Numbered from the stretch's first letter, positions 49,162 to 59,353 are shown. The stretch is 64,000 nucleotides of DNA from Billgrantia azerbaijanica (GCA_004551485.1 SBLD01000003.1:124001-188000), one strand, 5' to 3'. Notes: generated by a model not told the origin, from the sequence alone. A program made the numbers and translations.

Positions 49162-49335
49162 GGCAGGCTCCGGTGTCGGCGGGTCGGCCCGATGCGGTAA
49201 CATCCCGACTATCAGGACGGGGTTTTCGGCAAGCGATCACTATAAGAGAGCCCCTTGCGACCGGTCAACGGGCCGACTGGCTCCGTTCCCGCCTGCTTTG
49301 CCATCCCCACCATCCACGTCAACCAGGAATCCGTC

Positions 49336-49917
49336 ATGTCCCCCATTGACGAACGCTCCGACTTCTCGACCATCGCCGACTTGTTCCTGCTGCACGGGAG
49401 CATGCAGTCGCCGGCCTTCCTCGACGGCCGGCTGTGTGCCGCCCTGGCACTGCACGACCTGGGCGGCGAAGCCTGGCTCGAGACCGTCTGTCTGGGGCTC
49501 GGCGTCGAGCAGCCCCGTGACCGTGACAGCGCCGAGACACTGCTCGCCTGGCGCCGCCACACCCTGGCGGCGCTCGCCGACAGCGCGCTGGACTACGAGC
49601 CGCTGCTGCCCGACGAACTCTACTCCCTGGCCGAGCGGGCGCGCGGGCTCAGCGAGTGGACCCAGGGCTTCCTCGAGGTGATCGAGGAGATCGGCGAGAC
49701 GCCCCGCGAGCGTTGGTCCCCGGCCCTGGTCGAGGCCATTGAGGACCTCGCGACGCTGGCGACCATGGAGACCGACATCGACGACAGCGCCGAGAACGAG
49801 AACGACCTCTTCGCCCTCACCGAGCACGCGCGCATGGCGGCCATGCTGCTCTACACCGAGCAGCACCCCGGCCGGCCCCAGGTCGAGCGCCCCGACGCCC
49901 CCGATACCCGCCACTGA
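49336..49917 (+). CDS. UPF0149 (YgfB-family) protein
   Basis: A 193-residue all-helical acidic protein of the YecA/YgfB family, starting MSPIDERSDFSTIADLFLLH, with the characteristic GFLEVIEEIG centre. In Pseudomonas YgfB has been linked to regulation of beta-lactamase; here only the family is clear. It is divergent from zapA and 16 bp ahead of pepP, the usual order ygfB-pepP-ubiH-ubiI. Confidence 0.88.
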   Translation: MSPIDERSDFSTIADLFLLHGSMQSPAFLDGRLCAALALHDLGGEAWLETVCLGLGVEQPRDRDSAETLLAWRRHTLAALADSALDYEPLLPDELYSLAERARGLSEWTQGFLEVIEEIGETPRERWSPALVEAIEDLATLATMETDIDDSAENENDLFALTEHARMAAMLLYTEQHPGRPQVERPDAPDTRH

Positions 49918-49933
49918 CTGTCCGAGGAGTGCC

Positions 49934-51292
49934 ATGCCTGCCCAGGAGATGCCCATGCTGCCCGACCGGCTGCCCCGCCCCGCCCCCGTCGACAACACCG
50001 AGTACCGTGCCCGCCGTGCGGCGCTGATGGCCGCGCTGCCCGCCGACAGTGCCGTGCTGCTGCCTTCCGCCGCGCTGGTCACCCGCTCCCGGGACAGCGA
50101 GTTCCCCTTCCGCCAGTCCAGCGACTTCCACTACCTGACCGGCTTCCCCGAGCCCGACGCCCTGCTGCTGCTGCTGCCGGGGCGCGCCGAGGGCGAGAGC
50201 GTACTGTTCTGCCAGGACCGCAACCCGGCCCGCGAGACCTGGACCGGCATCCGCCTGGGCGCCGAGGGCGCGGTCCGCGAGCACGGCCTCGACCAGGCCT
50301 TCGAGAACGCCGAGCGCGAAGCGCGCCTCGACGAGCTGCTCGACGGCCGCTCCATCCTCTACCTGCCGCTCGACGACGGCGACGCGCTGGCTCTCGCCCA
50401 GGCGGTGCGCGACCGCCTGGCGAGCCGGGCGCGCCGCGGGGCGCGCCCGCCGCACGGCTTCGCCGACCTGGCCCCGCACCTTCACGAGCAGCGGCTGATC
50501 AAGAGCGAGGCGGAACTCGCCCTGTTGCGCCATGCCGGCGCCGTCTCCGCCCGCGCCCACCGGCGCGCCATGCGGGTCGCCCGGCCCGGCCTCGCCGAGT
50601 ACCACCTGCAGGCCGAGCTGGAGCACGAGTTCCGCTGGCAGGGCGGCAGCGGCCCGGCCTACGCCAGCATCGTCGGTGGCGGCGCCAATGCCTGTGTGCT
50701 GCACTACGTGGAAAACAGCGCGCCCCTGCGCGACGGCGAGCTGGTGCTGATCGATGCCGGGGCGGAGTTCGACCTCTACGCCGGCGACATCACTCGCACC
50801 TTCCCGGTGAGCGGCCGCTTCGGCGAGGCGCAGCGCGCCCTCTACGAGGTGGTGCTGGCGGCCCAGGAGCGCGCCGTGGCCGCGGTCGAGCCGGGAGCGA
50901 CGCTGGCGGCGATCCACGATGGCGTGGTGCGCGACCTCACCGCCGGGCTGATCCGCCTGGGGCTGCTCGAGGGCGAGCTGGCCGCGCGTCTCGACGACGA
51001 GAGCGTGAAGCGCTTTTACCCGCACTCCACCTCCCACTGGCTGGGACTGGACGTGCACGACGTCGGTGCCTATCGCCGCGACGGCGAATCCCGCCCGCTC
51101 GCCCCCGGCATGGTGCTCACCGTCGAGCCGGGGCTCTACGTGCCCGCCGATGACGACATCCCCCCGCCCTTCCGCGGCATCGGCATCCGCATCGAGGATG
51201 ACGTCGCCGTGACCGCCGAGGGACATGAGGTGCTGACTGCCGATGTGCCCAAGCGGGTGGCGGAAATCGAGGCGCTGATGGTCAATCAATGA
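49934..51292 (+). CDS. pepP: Xaa-Pro aminopeptidase PepP
   Basis: A 452-residue M24B metallopeptidase removing N-terminal residues before proline. The dimetal ligands are in IDAGAEFDLYAGDITRTFP, HSTSHWLGLDVHDVG, LTVEPGLYV and GIRIEDDV. The N-terminal creatinase-like domain (FPFRQSSDFHYLTGFPEP) is complete. GAGGAG precedes ATG 49934. It belongs to the YgfB-pepP-ubi cluster. Confidence 0.95.
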   Translation: MPAQEMPMLPDRLPRPAPVDNTEYRARRAALMAALPADSAVLLPSAALVTRSRDSEFPFRQSSDFHYLTGFPEPDALLLLLPGRAEGESVLFCQDRNPARETWTGIRLGAEGAVREHGLDQAFENAEREARLDELLDGRSILYLPLDDGDALALAQAVRDRLASRARRGARPPHGFADLAPHLHEQRLIKSEAELALLRHAGAVSARAHRRAMRVARPGLAEYHLQAELEHEFRWQGGSGPAYASIVGGGANACVLHYVENSAPLRDGELVLIDAGAEFDLYAGDITRTFPVSGRFGEAQRALYEVVLAAQERAVAAVEPGATLAAIHDGVVRDLTAGLIRLGLLEGELAARLDDESVKRFYPHSTSHWLGLDVHDVGAYRRDGESRPLAPGMVLTVEPGLYVPADDDIPPPFRGIGIRIEDDVAVTAEGHEVLTADVPKRVAEIEALMVNQ

Positions 51293-51356
51293 TCGGTCGC
51301 CGGGGACGGCAATATGGCTTTATGTAATTTACGTTACGCAATACGGAGGATTGCCC

Positions 51357-52568
51357 ATGGCCGAGGCTGAGGCACAGGGCGTGGATATCGCCATCGTCGG
51401 CGGCGGGCTGGTCGGGGCGAGTCTCGCCGGTGCCCTGGCGCCGCTGATCGCGCGCCACGACCTGCGCGTGGCGGTGATCGAGGCCGCCCCCATGCTGGAT
51501 GCCGCCCAAGCGCCCTGGCAGCCGAGCTTCGATGCGCGCGCCAGCGCCATCGCCGCGGGTTCCGCGGAGCGCTTTCGCGCCATGGGGGTGTGGGAGACCA
51601 TGGTCGAGCAGGCGGCACCGATCCGCCGAATCCACGTCAGCGAGCGGGGGCGGCTCGGCGCCACGCGCCTCGCCGCCGATGAGCTGGGCCAGGCGGCGCT
51701 GGGTCACGTGGTGCCCAATGCCTGGATGGGGCGCGTGCTGCACCGCCGCCTGACCGAGCTGCCGCTGGCCTGGCACTGCCCGGCGACTGTCGAGGCGATC
51801 GTGCCGCGGCCCAGTGGGCACCGCCTGGCGCTCTCCGACGGCAGCGTGCTGGCGGCCGGGCTCACCGTGCTCGCCGATGGCGGGCGCTCGGCGCTCAAGG
51901 CACGTCTGGGCATCGCCAGCCGCGAGACGCCCTACGACCAGGTGGCACTGATCGCCAACGTGGCGGTGAGCCGCCCGCATGACGGTACGGCCTACGAGCG
52001 CTTCACCCGCGAGGGGCCCATCGCCCTGTTGCCGCTGCCGGGCCAGCAGATGGCGCTGGTCTGGACCCATGCCGCGGGTCGCGAGCGCTCGTACCTGGCG
52101 CTTTCCGATGGCGACTTCCTGGCGGCACTGCAGCGCGCCTTCGGCGACCGCGCCGGGCGCTTCCGGCAGGTGGGCAGCCGTCATGCCTACCCGCTCTCCC
52201 TGATCACCGCCCGGGAGACGATTCGCCCCGGCCTCGCCGTGCTCGGCAACGCCGCCCACGCCCTGCACCCGGTGGCCGGCCAGGGCTTCAACCTGGCGCT
52301 GCGCGGCGTGACCGACCTGGTGGAGACCCTGGGCGAGGCGCTGGCGGCGGGCGGGGCACCGGGCGCGCTTTCCACCCTGCAGGCCTTCGAGGCACGCCGC
52401 GCCGCCGACCGCCGGGCCGTCACCCGCTTCAGCGACGGCCTGGTGCGGCTGTTCGGCATCGACAACGCCCTGCTGTCGCACGCACGCGCCGCGGGCCTGG
52501 TCGGCCTCAACCTGGCCGGGCCGCTGCGCCGCGGTCTGGCGCGTCGCGCCATGGGTGTGGAGCGCTGA
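51357..52568 (+). CDS. ubiH: 2-octaprenyl-6-methoxyphenol hydroxylase UbiH
   Basis: A 403-residue class A FAD monooxygenase in aerobic ubiquinone synthesis. Dinucleotide motif IAIVGGGLVGASLAGAL is near the N-terminus, and ADGGRSALKARLG and GNAAHALHPVAGQGFNLALR bind FAD. ATG 51357 with GGAGG upstream is preferred over TTG 51351. UbiH rather than UbiI or UbiF is inferred from position after pepP. Confidence 0.92.
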   Translation: MAEAEAQGVDIAIVGGGLVGASLAGALAPLIARHDLRVAVIEAAPMLDAAQAPWQPSFDARASAIAAGSAERFRAMGVWETMVEQAAPIRRIHVSERGRLGATRLAADELGQAALGHVVPNAWMGRVLHRRLTELPLAWHCPATVEAIVPRPSGHRLALSDGSVLAAGLTVLADGGRSALKARLGIASRETPYDQVALIANVAVSRPHDGTAYERFTREGPIALLPLPGQQMALVWTHAAGRERSYLALSDGDFLAALQRAFGDRAGRFRQVGSRHAYPLSLITARETIRPGLAVLGNAAHALHPVAGQGFNLALRGVTDLVETLGEALAAGGAPGALSTLQAFEARRAADRRAVTRFSDGLVRLFGIDNALLSHARAAGLVGLNLAGPLRRGLARRAMGVER

Positions 52569-52596
52569 GATGCACGATCACCACGGAGAGGACGAG

Positions 52597-53841
52597 ATGG
52601 CAGAGACCCAAGCGAGAGCGGTGCGGCGCGAGGCGCTGATCGTCGGCGGAGGCATGGTGGGCGCCGCCCTGGCGGCCCTGCTGGGCGAGGCAGGGGTGAC
52701 GGTGACACTGCTCGATGCGCGGCCCGCGCCGCTGGATCGCGAAGCGGTGGGGCGCGGCCAGCCGGCGCGGCGCGTCAGCGCCATCACTCCCGTCTCGCAG
52801 CGCCTGCTCGAGCGGCTCGGCGCCTGGCCGTGGATGGCCGGCCGCCGCGTCACGCCCTACCACCGCATGCGGGTGTGGGACGCAGAGGGTAGCGGCGAGG
52901 TGGGCTTTTCGGCGGACCAGGCCGGGGTGCCGGCGCTCGGCCACATCGTCGAGAACGACGTGGTGCTGGCGGGCCTGGAGGCGCGCCTGGCCGAGCTGCC
53001 GTCCGTGCAGCTGCGGCTGGGCGCCCGGGTGGCGGACCTGCGCGAGACGGCCGGTGGCCGCGAAGTGGTGCTGGAGGGCGGAGAGCGGCTCGCCGCGCCG
53101 CTGGTGGTGGCCGCCGACGGGGCGCGCTCGCCGCTGCGCGAACGGGCCGGCATCGGCGTGGCGAGCCGCGACACCGGTCACGTGGCCGTGGTCACCACGG
53201 TGCGCACCGCGCGTCCCCACGGCGGGGTGGCACGCCAGGCCTTCCTGGCCACCGGGCCGCTGGCGTTCCTGCCGCTCACCGTGGCGGACGACGACCGCTA
53301 CTGCTCGATCGTTTGGTCGACCACCCCGGCCGAGGCGCAGCGGCTGGTTGCCCTGTCAGCGTCGGCGCTCGGCGAGGCGCTGGGCGAGGCCTTCGCCGGG
53401 CGGATGGGCGCGGTGAGCGTGACCGACGAGGCGCTGGCCGTGCCACTCACCCAGCGCCACGCCGAGGCCTACGTGCGGCCGGGCTTCGCGCTGGTGGGCG
53501 ATGCGGCGCACAGCATCCACCCGCTGGCCGGCCAGGGGGTGAACCTGGGGTTGATGGATGCGGCGGTGCTCGCCGAGGAGCTGCTGGCGGCGCGCCGCCG
53601 CGGCATGGCGATGGGCGAGGCGAGCGCGCTTACGCGCTATGCCCGGCGGCGGCGCGGCGACAACGCCGCCATGCTGGCGCTGATGGACGGTTTCCGGCTG
53701 CTGTTCGGCACCCGCCACCCGGCGCTGACGCTGGCGCGCAACCTGGGGCTCTCCGGCGTCGACCGCCTGGTGCCGGTCAAGCGGCTGCTGATGCGCCAGG
53801 CGATCGGTGAGCGGGGCAGACTTCCGGACTCCTGCCGATGA
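52597..53841 (+). CDS. ubiI: UbiH/UbiF/VisC-family FAD hydroxylase (UbiI-like)
   Basis: A 414-residue FAD monooxygenase, the second ubiquinone-ring hydroxylase. EALIVGGGMVGAALAALLGE, VVAADGARSPLRERAGI and LVGDAAHSIHPLAGQGVNLG cover the FAD-binding motifs. In the ubiH-ubiI (visC) position it most likely does C5 hydroxylation. ATG 52597 with GGAGAGG upstream is chosen; ATG 52570 would add nine His/Asp-rich residues. Confidence 0.86.
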   Translation: MAETQARAVRREALIVGGGMVGAALAALLGEAGVTVTLLDARPAPLDREAVGRGQPARRVSAITPVSQRLLERLGAWPWMAGRRVTPYHRMRVWDAEGSGEVGFSADQAGVPALGHIVENDVVLAGLEARLAELPSVQLRLGARVADLRETAGGREVVLEGGERLAAPLVVAADGARSPLRERAGIGVASRDTGHVAVVTTVRTARPHGGVARQAFLATGPLAFLPLTVADDDRYCSIVWSTTPAEAQRLVALSASALGEALGEAFAGRMGAVSVTDEALAVPLTQRHAEAYVRPGFALVGDAAHSIHPLAGQGVNLGLMDAAVLAEELLAARRRGMAMGEASALTRYARRRRGDNAAMLALMDGFRLLFGTRHPALTLARNLGLSGVDRLVPVKRLLMRQAIGERGRLPDSCR

Positions 53842-53873
53842 GAAAGCACTGCTTTCCTGCTGCGCTCGATATC

Positions 53874-53946
53874 CTGGCCGCCGGCGGTGCTCGCTATCCT
53901 CATGTAGCAGGCTACACTCCGGTAGCTGCGCTCCGGCGGCGGCCAG
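53874..53946. repeat. REP-like imperfect palindrome
   Basis: In the 193-bp gap between the convergent ubiI and ctpA genes, CTGGCCGCCGG pairs with the distal CCGGCGGCGGCCAG. An internal hairpin GTAGC-AG-GCTAC is at 53904-53915. About 70 bp fold into one long imperfect hairpin. It may terminate both genes and probably belongs to a dispersed palindromic family, but no second copy lies in the window. Confidence 0.6.
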
Positions 53947-54034
53947 CCTCTCATCGCTCGCGACGGAAATCAGTACCTTCTCACTTTCTTTCTTTGCTCA
54001 AACAAGAGTTCGATGGCTGCCATGAATCAGCGCC

Positions 54035-55342
54035 CTATTGGCGGCGTTCGCTGACCACGTTCAGCGCCTTCAGCAGGTTCAGCGCCTCGGCGAGCTGGTA
54101 GTCCTCGCGCAGCCGCTCGCTCATTTCGCGGCGCTCGCGGGGTTCGTCGCGGGAGCGCAGGTGGCCCTCCAGGTCGGCCTCGCGCACGCCGATATCCTGC
54201 CCGTCGGCGACCTCCAGGCGGCCGCGCACCACCGTCACGTCGGGCCCGATGCCCTGGGCCTGGATGGAGCGCCCGCTGGGGGTGAAGTAGAGTGCCGTGG
54301 TCAGCTTGAGACCTTCGCCGTTGCCGAGCGGCATGATCTGCTGCACCGAGCCCTTGCCGAAGCTCTCGGTGCCCATCACCACGGCGCGGCGCTGGTCCTG
54401 CAGGGCGCCGGCGACGATCTCCGCCGCCGAGGCGCTACCGCCGTTGATCAGCACCACCAGGGGCACGTCCGGGGCGGCCGTCTGGGGGTTGGCGGAGAAG
54501 CGCATCTCGGTGTCGGGCAGGCGCCCTTCCGTGTAGACGATCAGTCCCTCGTCGAGGAAGGCGTCGGCGACGTCGACGGCGGCCTGCAGGACGCCACCGG
54601 GATTGTTGCGCAGGTCGAGCACCAGGCCGTTGAGTGCGCCCTCGCTCTCGAGCTCGCCGATGGCCTGCGTGACCTGCTCGCCGGTGCGACTCTGGAACTG
54701 GCTCACCCGCAGGTAGCCGTAGCCCGGTTCCAGCAGTTCGCTGCGCACGCTCTCGGTGCGGATGATCTCGCGGGTCAGGGTCACGTCGCGCGGCGCCTCC
54801 TCGCCGCGTCGCTGGATGGTCAGGGTGATGTCGCTGCCCGGTTCGCCGCGCATCAGGTTGACCGATTCCTGCAGCGAGAGCTGCTCGGTCGGCGTGTCGT
54901 CGATGCGCAGGATGACGTCGCGCGACTCCAGGCCGGCGCGGGAGGCCGGGGTCTCGTCGATGGGAGCGATGATGGTCAGTTGGCCATCCTGGATGCCCAC
55001 CTCGATGCCGATGCCGCCGAACTCGCCCTGGGTCGATTCGCGCAGGCTCTGGAACTCCTCGTGGTCGAGGTAGGCGGAGTGCGGGTCCAGTTCGCTGAGC
55101 ATGCCGCGCATGGCGTTGCGCAGCAGGGTGCGGTCGTCGACCTCCTCGACGTAGGCGCGCTTGATGCGCTCGAATACCTCGGCGAAGGTCTGGACGTCCT
55201 CCACCGGCAATTCGTCCACGGCCGGGGCGTCGTCCGGCAATGCCTGGGCGGCCAGCGGCAGGGGCGCGAGGAGGGCCAGCAGGGCGAGCGGCAGCAGCGC
55301 CGTGCGCCGGGCATGGGAGGAGCGGGTGAAAGGTGACAGCAT
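54035..55342 (-). CDS. ctpA: C-terminal processing peptidase CtpA (S41)
   Basis: A 435-residue periplasmic serine protease. A signal peptide is at 1-32 (ending LAAQA). A PDZ domain (GGIGIEVGIQDGQLTIIAPI) follows, then the S41 core with LRNNPGGVLQAAVDVADAFL, catalytic Ser in INGGSASAAEIVAGAL and Lys in GTESFGKGSVQQI. It degrades cell-wall hydrolases or trims exported proteins. It is third in the gpmI-envC-ctpA string, all on the minus strand. Confidence 0.93.
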   Translation of the reverse strand: MLSPFTRSSHARRTALLPLALLALLAPLPLAAQALPDDAPAVDELPVEDVQTFAEVFERIKRAYVEEVDDRTLLRNAMRGMLSELDPHSAYLDHEEFQSLRESTQGEFGGIGIEVGIQDGQLTIIAPIDETPASRAGLESRDVILRIDDTPTEQLSLQESVNLMRGEPGSDITLTIQRRGEEAPRDVTLTREIIRTESVRSELLEPGYGYLRVSQFQSRTGEQVTQAIGELESEGALNGLVLDLRNNPGGVLQAAVDVADAFLDEGLIVYTEGRLPDTEMRFSANPQTAAPDVPLVVLINGGSASAAEIVAGALQDQRRAVVMGTESFGKGSVQQIMPLGNGEGLKLTTALYFTPSGRSIQAQGIGPDVTVVRGRLEVADGQDIGVREADLEGHLRSRDEPRERREMSERLREDYQLAEALNLLKALNVVSERRQ

Positions 55343-55414
55343 GCGATCTCCGCAAAGTCTGGAGGCGGGCAGCCCAGCATAGCCCGCGGCCGCGGGCTTG
55401 TGAAATAGCGGGCC

Positions 55415-56560
55415 TCAGCGCGTGGCGATCCACGCCTGGGGGTCGATGGGCTCGCCGCCGCGGCGCACCTCGAAGTAGAGCGCCGCTTCGCGCTGGCCGC
55501 CGCTCACCCCGACCGCGCCCAGGGTGTCGCCGCGCGACAGCGCCTCGCCGACGGCGGCCTCGAAGTGCTGCAGGTGGGCGTAGAGCGTCATTACCTGATC
55601 GCCGTGGTCGAGGATCAGCAAGTTGCCGAAACCGCGCATCCAGTCGGCGAACACCACCCGTCCGGGGTGTACCGCGGTGACCGGCGTCCCCTCGCCGGCC
55701 CGGATCACCAGGCCGTTGCGGTGCACGCCGTCGCCGGCGCGAAAGCGCGCGGCGATGCGCCCTTCCACCGGCCAGGGCAGCTCGCCGCGGGTCTCGTCGA
55801 TGGCGGTGGAGGGCGGCGGCCGTTCGAGGCGGGCCAGTTCCTCGCGCACCGCCGCGAGGCGCTGCTCGGCCGCCTCGCGGTCACGCTCGAGCGCCGCCAG
55901 CCGCGCCCGGGTGCTGCCGTGGCGCGCCTCGAGCTCGGCCACCAATTCCTCGCGTTCGGCGAGGCGGTGGGCGAGTTCGGCGCTGCGCTCGGCGAGCTCG
56001 TCGGCCAGCACGTCGAGGCGCTCGCCGCGCTCGCGGCGCTCGCGCTGGTTGGCGGCGAGGGCCGCGTCGAGCTCGGCGATGGCGTCGAGCCGCGCATGGC
56101 GGGCCCGGGCCAGGTGATTGAGGTAGGTCTGCAGGCGGTCGAGGCGCGACGGGTCGTCCTGGTTGAGCAGCAGCTTGAGCTGGGGCGTGAGCCCCAGGCG
56201 GTAGAGGGCATCGAGCTGGGCGCCCAGCGCGGCGACCTGGTCTTCGCGCTCCGCCTCCAGGCTCTCGCGCTGCGTCGCCAGTTCGGCGAGCTCCGTGCCG
56301 AGCCGGCGGCGCTCGGCCTGGATGGCGTCGAGGCGGCGGTGGGTGTCGGCGAGCGCCGTCTCTACCTCGCGCAGCGCCCGGGTCGCCTCGTCCTGGGCGG
56401 CGCGGGTGGCCGAAAGGCGTTGGCTGGCCGCCTCGATGGCCGTGCCGATGGCGTCGAGACGCTCGCGCGCTTCGCGCTCGCTGGGCTGGGCGGCGAGCCA
56501 CCCCGGCGCGAGGCCGAGCACGAGGGCGGCGACGGCGAGGCGAGCGCGCCCGCGGCGCAT
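55415..56560 (-). CDS. envC: Murein hydrolase activator EnvC
   Basis: A 381-residue periplasmic protein. Signal peptide 1-24, long coiled-coil (about 25-250), and a C-terminal LytM/M23 domain (GNLLILDHGDQVMTLYAHLQ). The first zinc-binding motif reads HRNGLVIRAG instead of the canonical HxGxD, so it is a degenerate, non-enzymatic LytM domain as in E. coli EnvC, which activates amidases at the septum. ATG 56560 is the start; it is 17 bp from the gpmI stop. Confidence 0.9.
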   Translation of the reverse strand: MRRGRARLAVAALVLGLAPGWLAAQPSEREARERLDAIGTAIEAASQRLSATRAAQDEATRALREVETALADTHRRLDAIQAERRRLGTELAELATQRESLEAEREDQVAALGAQLDALYRLGLTPQLKLLLNQDDPSRLDRLQTYLNHLARARHARLDAIAELDAALAANQRERRERGERLDVLADELAERSAELAHRLAEREELVAELEARHGSTRARLAALERDREAAEQRLAAVREELARLERPPPSTAIDETRGELPWPVEGRIAARFRAGDGVHRNGLVIRAGEGTPVTAVHPGRVVFADWMRGFGNLLILDHGDQVMTLYAHLQHFEAAVGEALSRGDTLGAVGVSGGQREAALYFEVRRGGEPIDPQAWIATR

Positions 56561-56577
56561 GGGGGGCCGCGCCGCGC

Positions 56578-58158
56578 TCAGGGGGCCGCGTCGATCAGCA
56601 CGCGGCCGGTCATCTCCTCGGGCACCGGCTGCTCCATCATGGTCAGCAGGGTCGGGGCGATGTCGCACAGCCGGCCGTCGTCGCGCAGGCGCACGGCGCG
56701 CGGCCCCACGTAGATCAGCGGCACGTCGAAGGTGGTGTGGGCGGTCTGGGCGACGCCGGTGTCGGGGTTGACCATCTGCTCGGCGTTGCCGTGGTCGGCG
56801 GTGATCAGGCAGGCGCCGCCGGCGCGCTCGATGGCCTCCACCACGCGGCCCACGCAGGCGTCCACCGCCTCGATGGCCTTGACCGCGGCGTCGAAGTCGC
56901 CGGTGTGGCCGACCATGTCGCCGTTGGCGTAGTTGCACACGATCAGGTCGAAGCGGCCGGCGTCGATCGCCTCGACCAGCCTGTCGGTGACCTCGACGGC
57001 ACTCATCTCGGGCTTCTCGTCGTAGGTCTTGACGTCCTGGGGCGAGGGCACCAGCACCCGGGTCTCGCCCTCGTACTCCGCCTCGCGGCCGCCGGAGAAG
57101 AAGAAGGTGACGTGGGCGTACTTCTCGGTCTCGGCGATGCGCAGCTGGGTCAGGCCGCGTTTCTCCATCACCTCGCCGAGGGTGTTGACGAGTTCCTCGG
57201 GCGGGAAGGCGGCGGGGGCGGGGATGTCCGCGGCGTACTGGGTCAGGGTCACCAGGCTGCCGCCGGCAAGCGCCGGGCGCACGCGGCGCGTGAAACCGGT
57301 GAAGTCGTCCTCGACGAAGGCGCGGGTCAGCTCGCGGGCGCGGTCGGCGCGGAAGTTCATGAACAGGGCGGCGTCGCCGTCGGCGATCACGGCCGGGCCG
57401 TCGGCGCCCTGGATGGCGGTGGCGCTGACGAACTCGTCGTTCTCGCCGCGCTCGTAGGCCGCGGCGAGCCCGGCCTCGGCGCTCGCCGCGGTGACCTCGC
57501 CCTCGCCCTCGGTGAGCAGGCGGTAGGCCTTCTCGACGCGGTCCCAGCGATTGTCGCGGTCCATGGCGAAGTAGCGGCCGATCAGCGACGCGACACGGCC
57601 GTTGCCCTCGCCCACCAGCGCGGCGAGCCGCGCATTGACGCGCTCGATCGAGGCCTGGGCGCTGCGCGGCGGCGTGTCGCGGCCGTCGAGGAAGGCGTGC
57701 ACGTAAACGCGTGTGGCACCGCGGCGGGCGGCCAGCTCGGCCATGGCGAGGATGTGGTCCTCGTGGCTGTGCACGCCGCCCGGCGAGAGAAGGCCCAGCA
57801 GGTGCACGGCGCCGCCCTTGGCCACGGCGGCATCGATGGGAGCGGTGAGCACGGGGTTGCGTTCCAGCTCGCCCTCGTCGATCGCCTTGGTGATGCGCGT
57901 GAAGTCCTGGTAGACGATGCGCCCGGCGCCGAGGTTCATGTGGCCGACCTCGGAGTTGCCCATTTGCCCGTCGGGGAGCCCCACGTAGCGGCCGTCGGTG
58001 TGGATCAGCGCATGGGGTCGCTCCTGCCAAAGCCGGTCCATGTTCGGCGTGCGCGCTGCGGCCACGGCGTTGCTCTCGGGGTCGGGGTTGTGGCCGTAGC
58101 CGTCGAGGATGATCAGCGCCACGGGGCGCGGGGCGGTGGAAGCGGAGTGGGTCGTCAT
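56578..58158 (-). CDS. gpmI: 2,3-bisphosphoglycerate-independent phosphoglycerate mutase GpmI
   Basis: A 526-residue manganese-dependent mutase of glycolysis. [19 protein letters not shown] gives the first metal Asp, [15 protein letters not shown] the catalytic Ser, and [10 protein letters not shown] late metal ligands. ATG 58158 follows GAGG; the frame extends upstream without homology. It is divergent from the rhodanese gene. Confidence 0.96.
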   Translation of the reverse strand: MTTHSASTAPRPVALIILDGYGHNPDPESNAVAAARTPNMDRLWQERPHALIHTDGRYVGLPDGQMGNSEVGHMNLGAGRIVYQDFTRITKAIDEGELERNPVLTAPIDAAVAKGGAVHLLGLLSPGGVHSHEDHILAMAELAARRGATRVYVHAFLDGRDTPPRSAQASIERVNARLAALVGEGNGRVASLIGRYFAMDRDNRWDRVEKAYRLLTEGEGEVTAASAEAGLAAAYERGENDEFVSATAIQGADGPAVIADGDAALFMNFRADRARELTRAFVEDDFTGFTRRVRPALAGGSLVTLTQYAADIPAPAAFPPEELVNTLGEVMEKRGLTQLRIAETEKYAHVTFFFSGGREAEYEGETRVLVPSPQDVKTYDEKPEMSAVEVTDRLVEAIDAGRFDLIVCNYANGDMVGHTGDFDAAVKAIEAVDACVGRVVEAIERAGGACLITADHGNAEQMVNPDTGVAQTAHTTFDVPLIYVGPRAVRLRDDGRLCDIAPTLLTMMEQPVPEEMTGRVLIDAAP

Positions 58159-58355
58159 GTCGGGAAGCCTCGTTGTGGTCTCGGCGCGACCCGAACGGTC
58201 CGGGCGACGGGGTCGCGACTTGCATCGGCTTGCGGCATCATAACGCACGGCACGGTCGGCCGTCATGGCCGTGCCGCGAGGCGCCAGGCCTTGGTGTATA
58301 CTGGGCGCCGCCAATTTCGCCCAACCGTATCTCCGACTCAGAGTGTCCCGGACCC

Positions 58356-58778
58356 ATGATCGATCAGTTGTTCGAATTCGTGCAGAACCATCCCCTGCTG
58401 GTAGCTGCCTTCCTGATGGTGCTGCTGGCCTGGATCGTCTACGAGATCCGCAACAGCGCCGCCAGCGGTGTATCCTCCAGCCAGGCGACGCAGCTGATCA
58501 ACCGCGAGGACGCCGTGGTGGTCGACACCCGCGACGCCGGCGACTTCAAGGCCGGGCACATCGCCGGGGCGCGCAACATTCCCCAGAGTCGCCTCGAGAC
58601 CCGCATGAATGAGCTCGAGAAGGTCAAGGAGAAGCCGATCATCGTGGTGTGCAAGAGTGGCCAGAGTTCCGGCATGAGCGTGGCCAAGCTTGCCAAGGCC
58701 GGCTTCCCGCGGGTCTTCAAGCTCAAGGGCGGCATGATGCAGTGGCAGGCCGACGGCTTGCCGGTGGTCAAGAAATAG
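58356..58778 (+). CDS. Membrane-anchored rhodanese-like sulfurtransferase (YibN-like)
   Basis: A 140-residue protein with one N-terminal membrane helix (about 12-28) and a rhodanese domain. The active-site loop is [12 protein letters not shown] with the persulfide cysteine. It is the YibN type that precedes secB in many gammaproteobacteria; the glutaredoxin gene grxC usually between them is missing. Sulfur donor and acceptor are unknown. Confidence 0.88.
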   Translation: MIDQLFEFVQNHPLLVAAFLMVLLAWIVYEIRNSAASGVSSSQATQLINREDAVVVDTRDAGDFKAGHIAGARNIPQSRLETRMNELEKVKEKPIIVVCKSGQSSGMSVAKLAKAGFPRVFKLKGGMMQWQADGLPVVKK

Positions 58779-58825
58779 CTTTTCAAGACATCGTTTCATA
58801 CTCAGCGACGCAAAGGATCATTCCC

Positions 58826-59353
58826 ATGGCGGAAGAGAACAGCCAGAACGCCGGGGGCGGGAGCCAAGCCGCCGGCCAGCAGAACCAGCAGCAGCTGCAG
58901 TTCGCCGTGCAGCGCATCTACGTCAAGGACATCTCCTTCGAGGCGCCCAACTCGCCGGCGGTGTTCCAGCAGCCGTTCAAACCCAAGGTGGGCGTGGATC
59001 TCAATACCGACAGCCAGCAGGTCGGTGACGACCTCTACGAGGTGACGGTCAAGGTCACCGCCCAGGTCACCCACAGCGACGAGGGCACCACCTCCTTCCT
59101 CGCCGAGATCGAGCAGGCCGGCCTGTTCCGCATCAGCGGCATCGAGGGGGCGCAGCTCGAGCATACCTTGGGGGCCTTCTGCCCCAACGTGCTCTTCCCC
59201 TACGCCCGCGAGTGCATCGACAACCTCGTCAACCGCGGCGGTTTCCCGCCACTGATGCTGGCCCCGGTCAACTTCGAGGCGATCTACGCCCAGAAGAAGC
59301 AGCGCGCCGCCCAGCAGGCCCAGCAGGGCTCCGGCGAGCAGACCACCCAGTAG
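58826..59353 (+). CDS. secB: Protein-export chaperone SecB
   Basis: A 175-residue tetrameric chaperone that keeps precursors unfolded for SecA. VQRIYVKDISFEAPNSPAVF and LFPYARECIDNLVNRGGFPP are the family signatures. An Asn/Gln-rich N-terminus and a Gln-rich C-terminal tail frame the core. It may serve the exported proteins in this window, but that is general. Confidence 0.97.
   Translation: MAEENSQNAGGGSQAAGQQNQQQLQFAVQRIYVKDISFEAPNSPAVFQQPFKPKVGVDLNTDSQQVGDDLYEVTVKVTAQVTHSDEGTTSFLAEIEQAGLFRISGIEGAQLEHTLGAFCPNVLFPYARECIDNLVNRGGFPPLMLAPVNFEAIYAQKKQRAAQQAQQGSGEQTTQ

Noticed and set aside
48647-49240. Minus-strand open frame between zapA and the cyclo-ligase gene
   Set aside because: It covers part of 6S RNA and its promoter and a frame shifted from zapA; there is no ribosome site or family.
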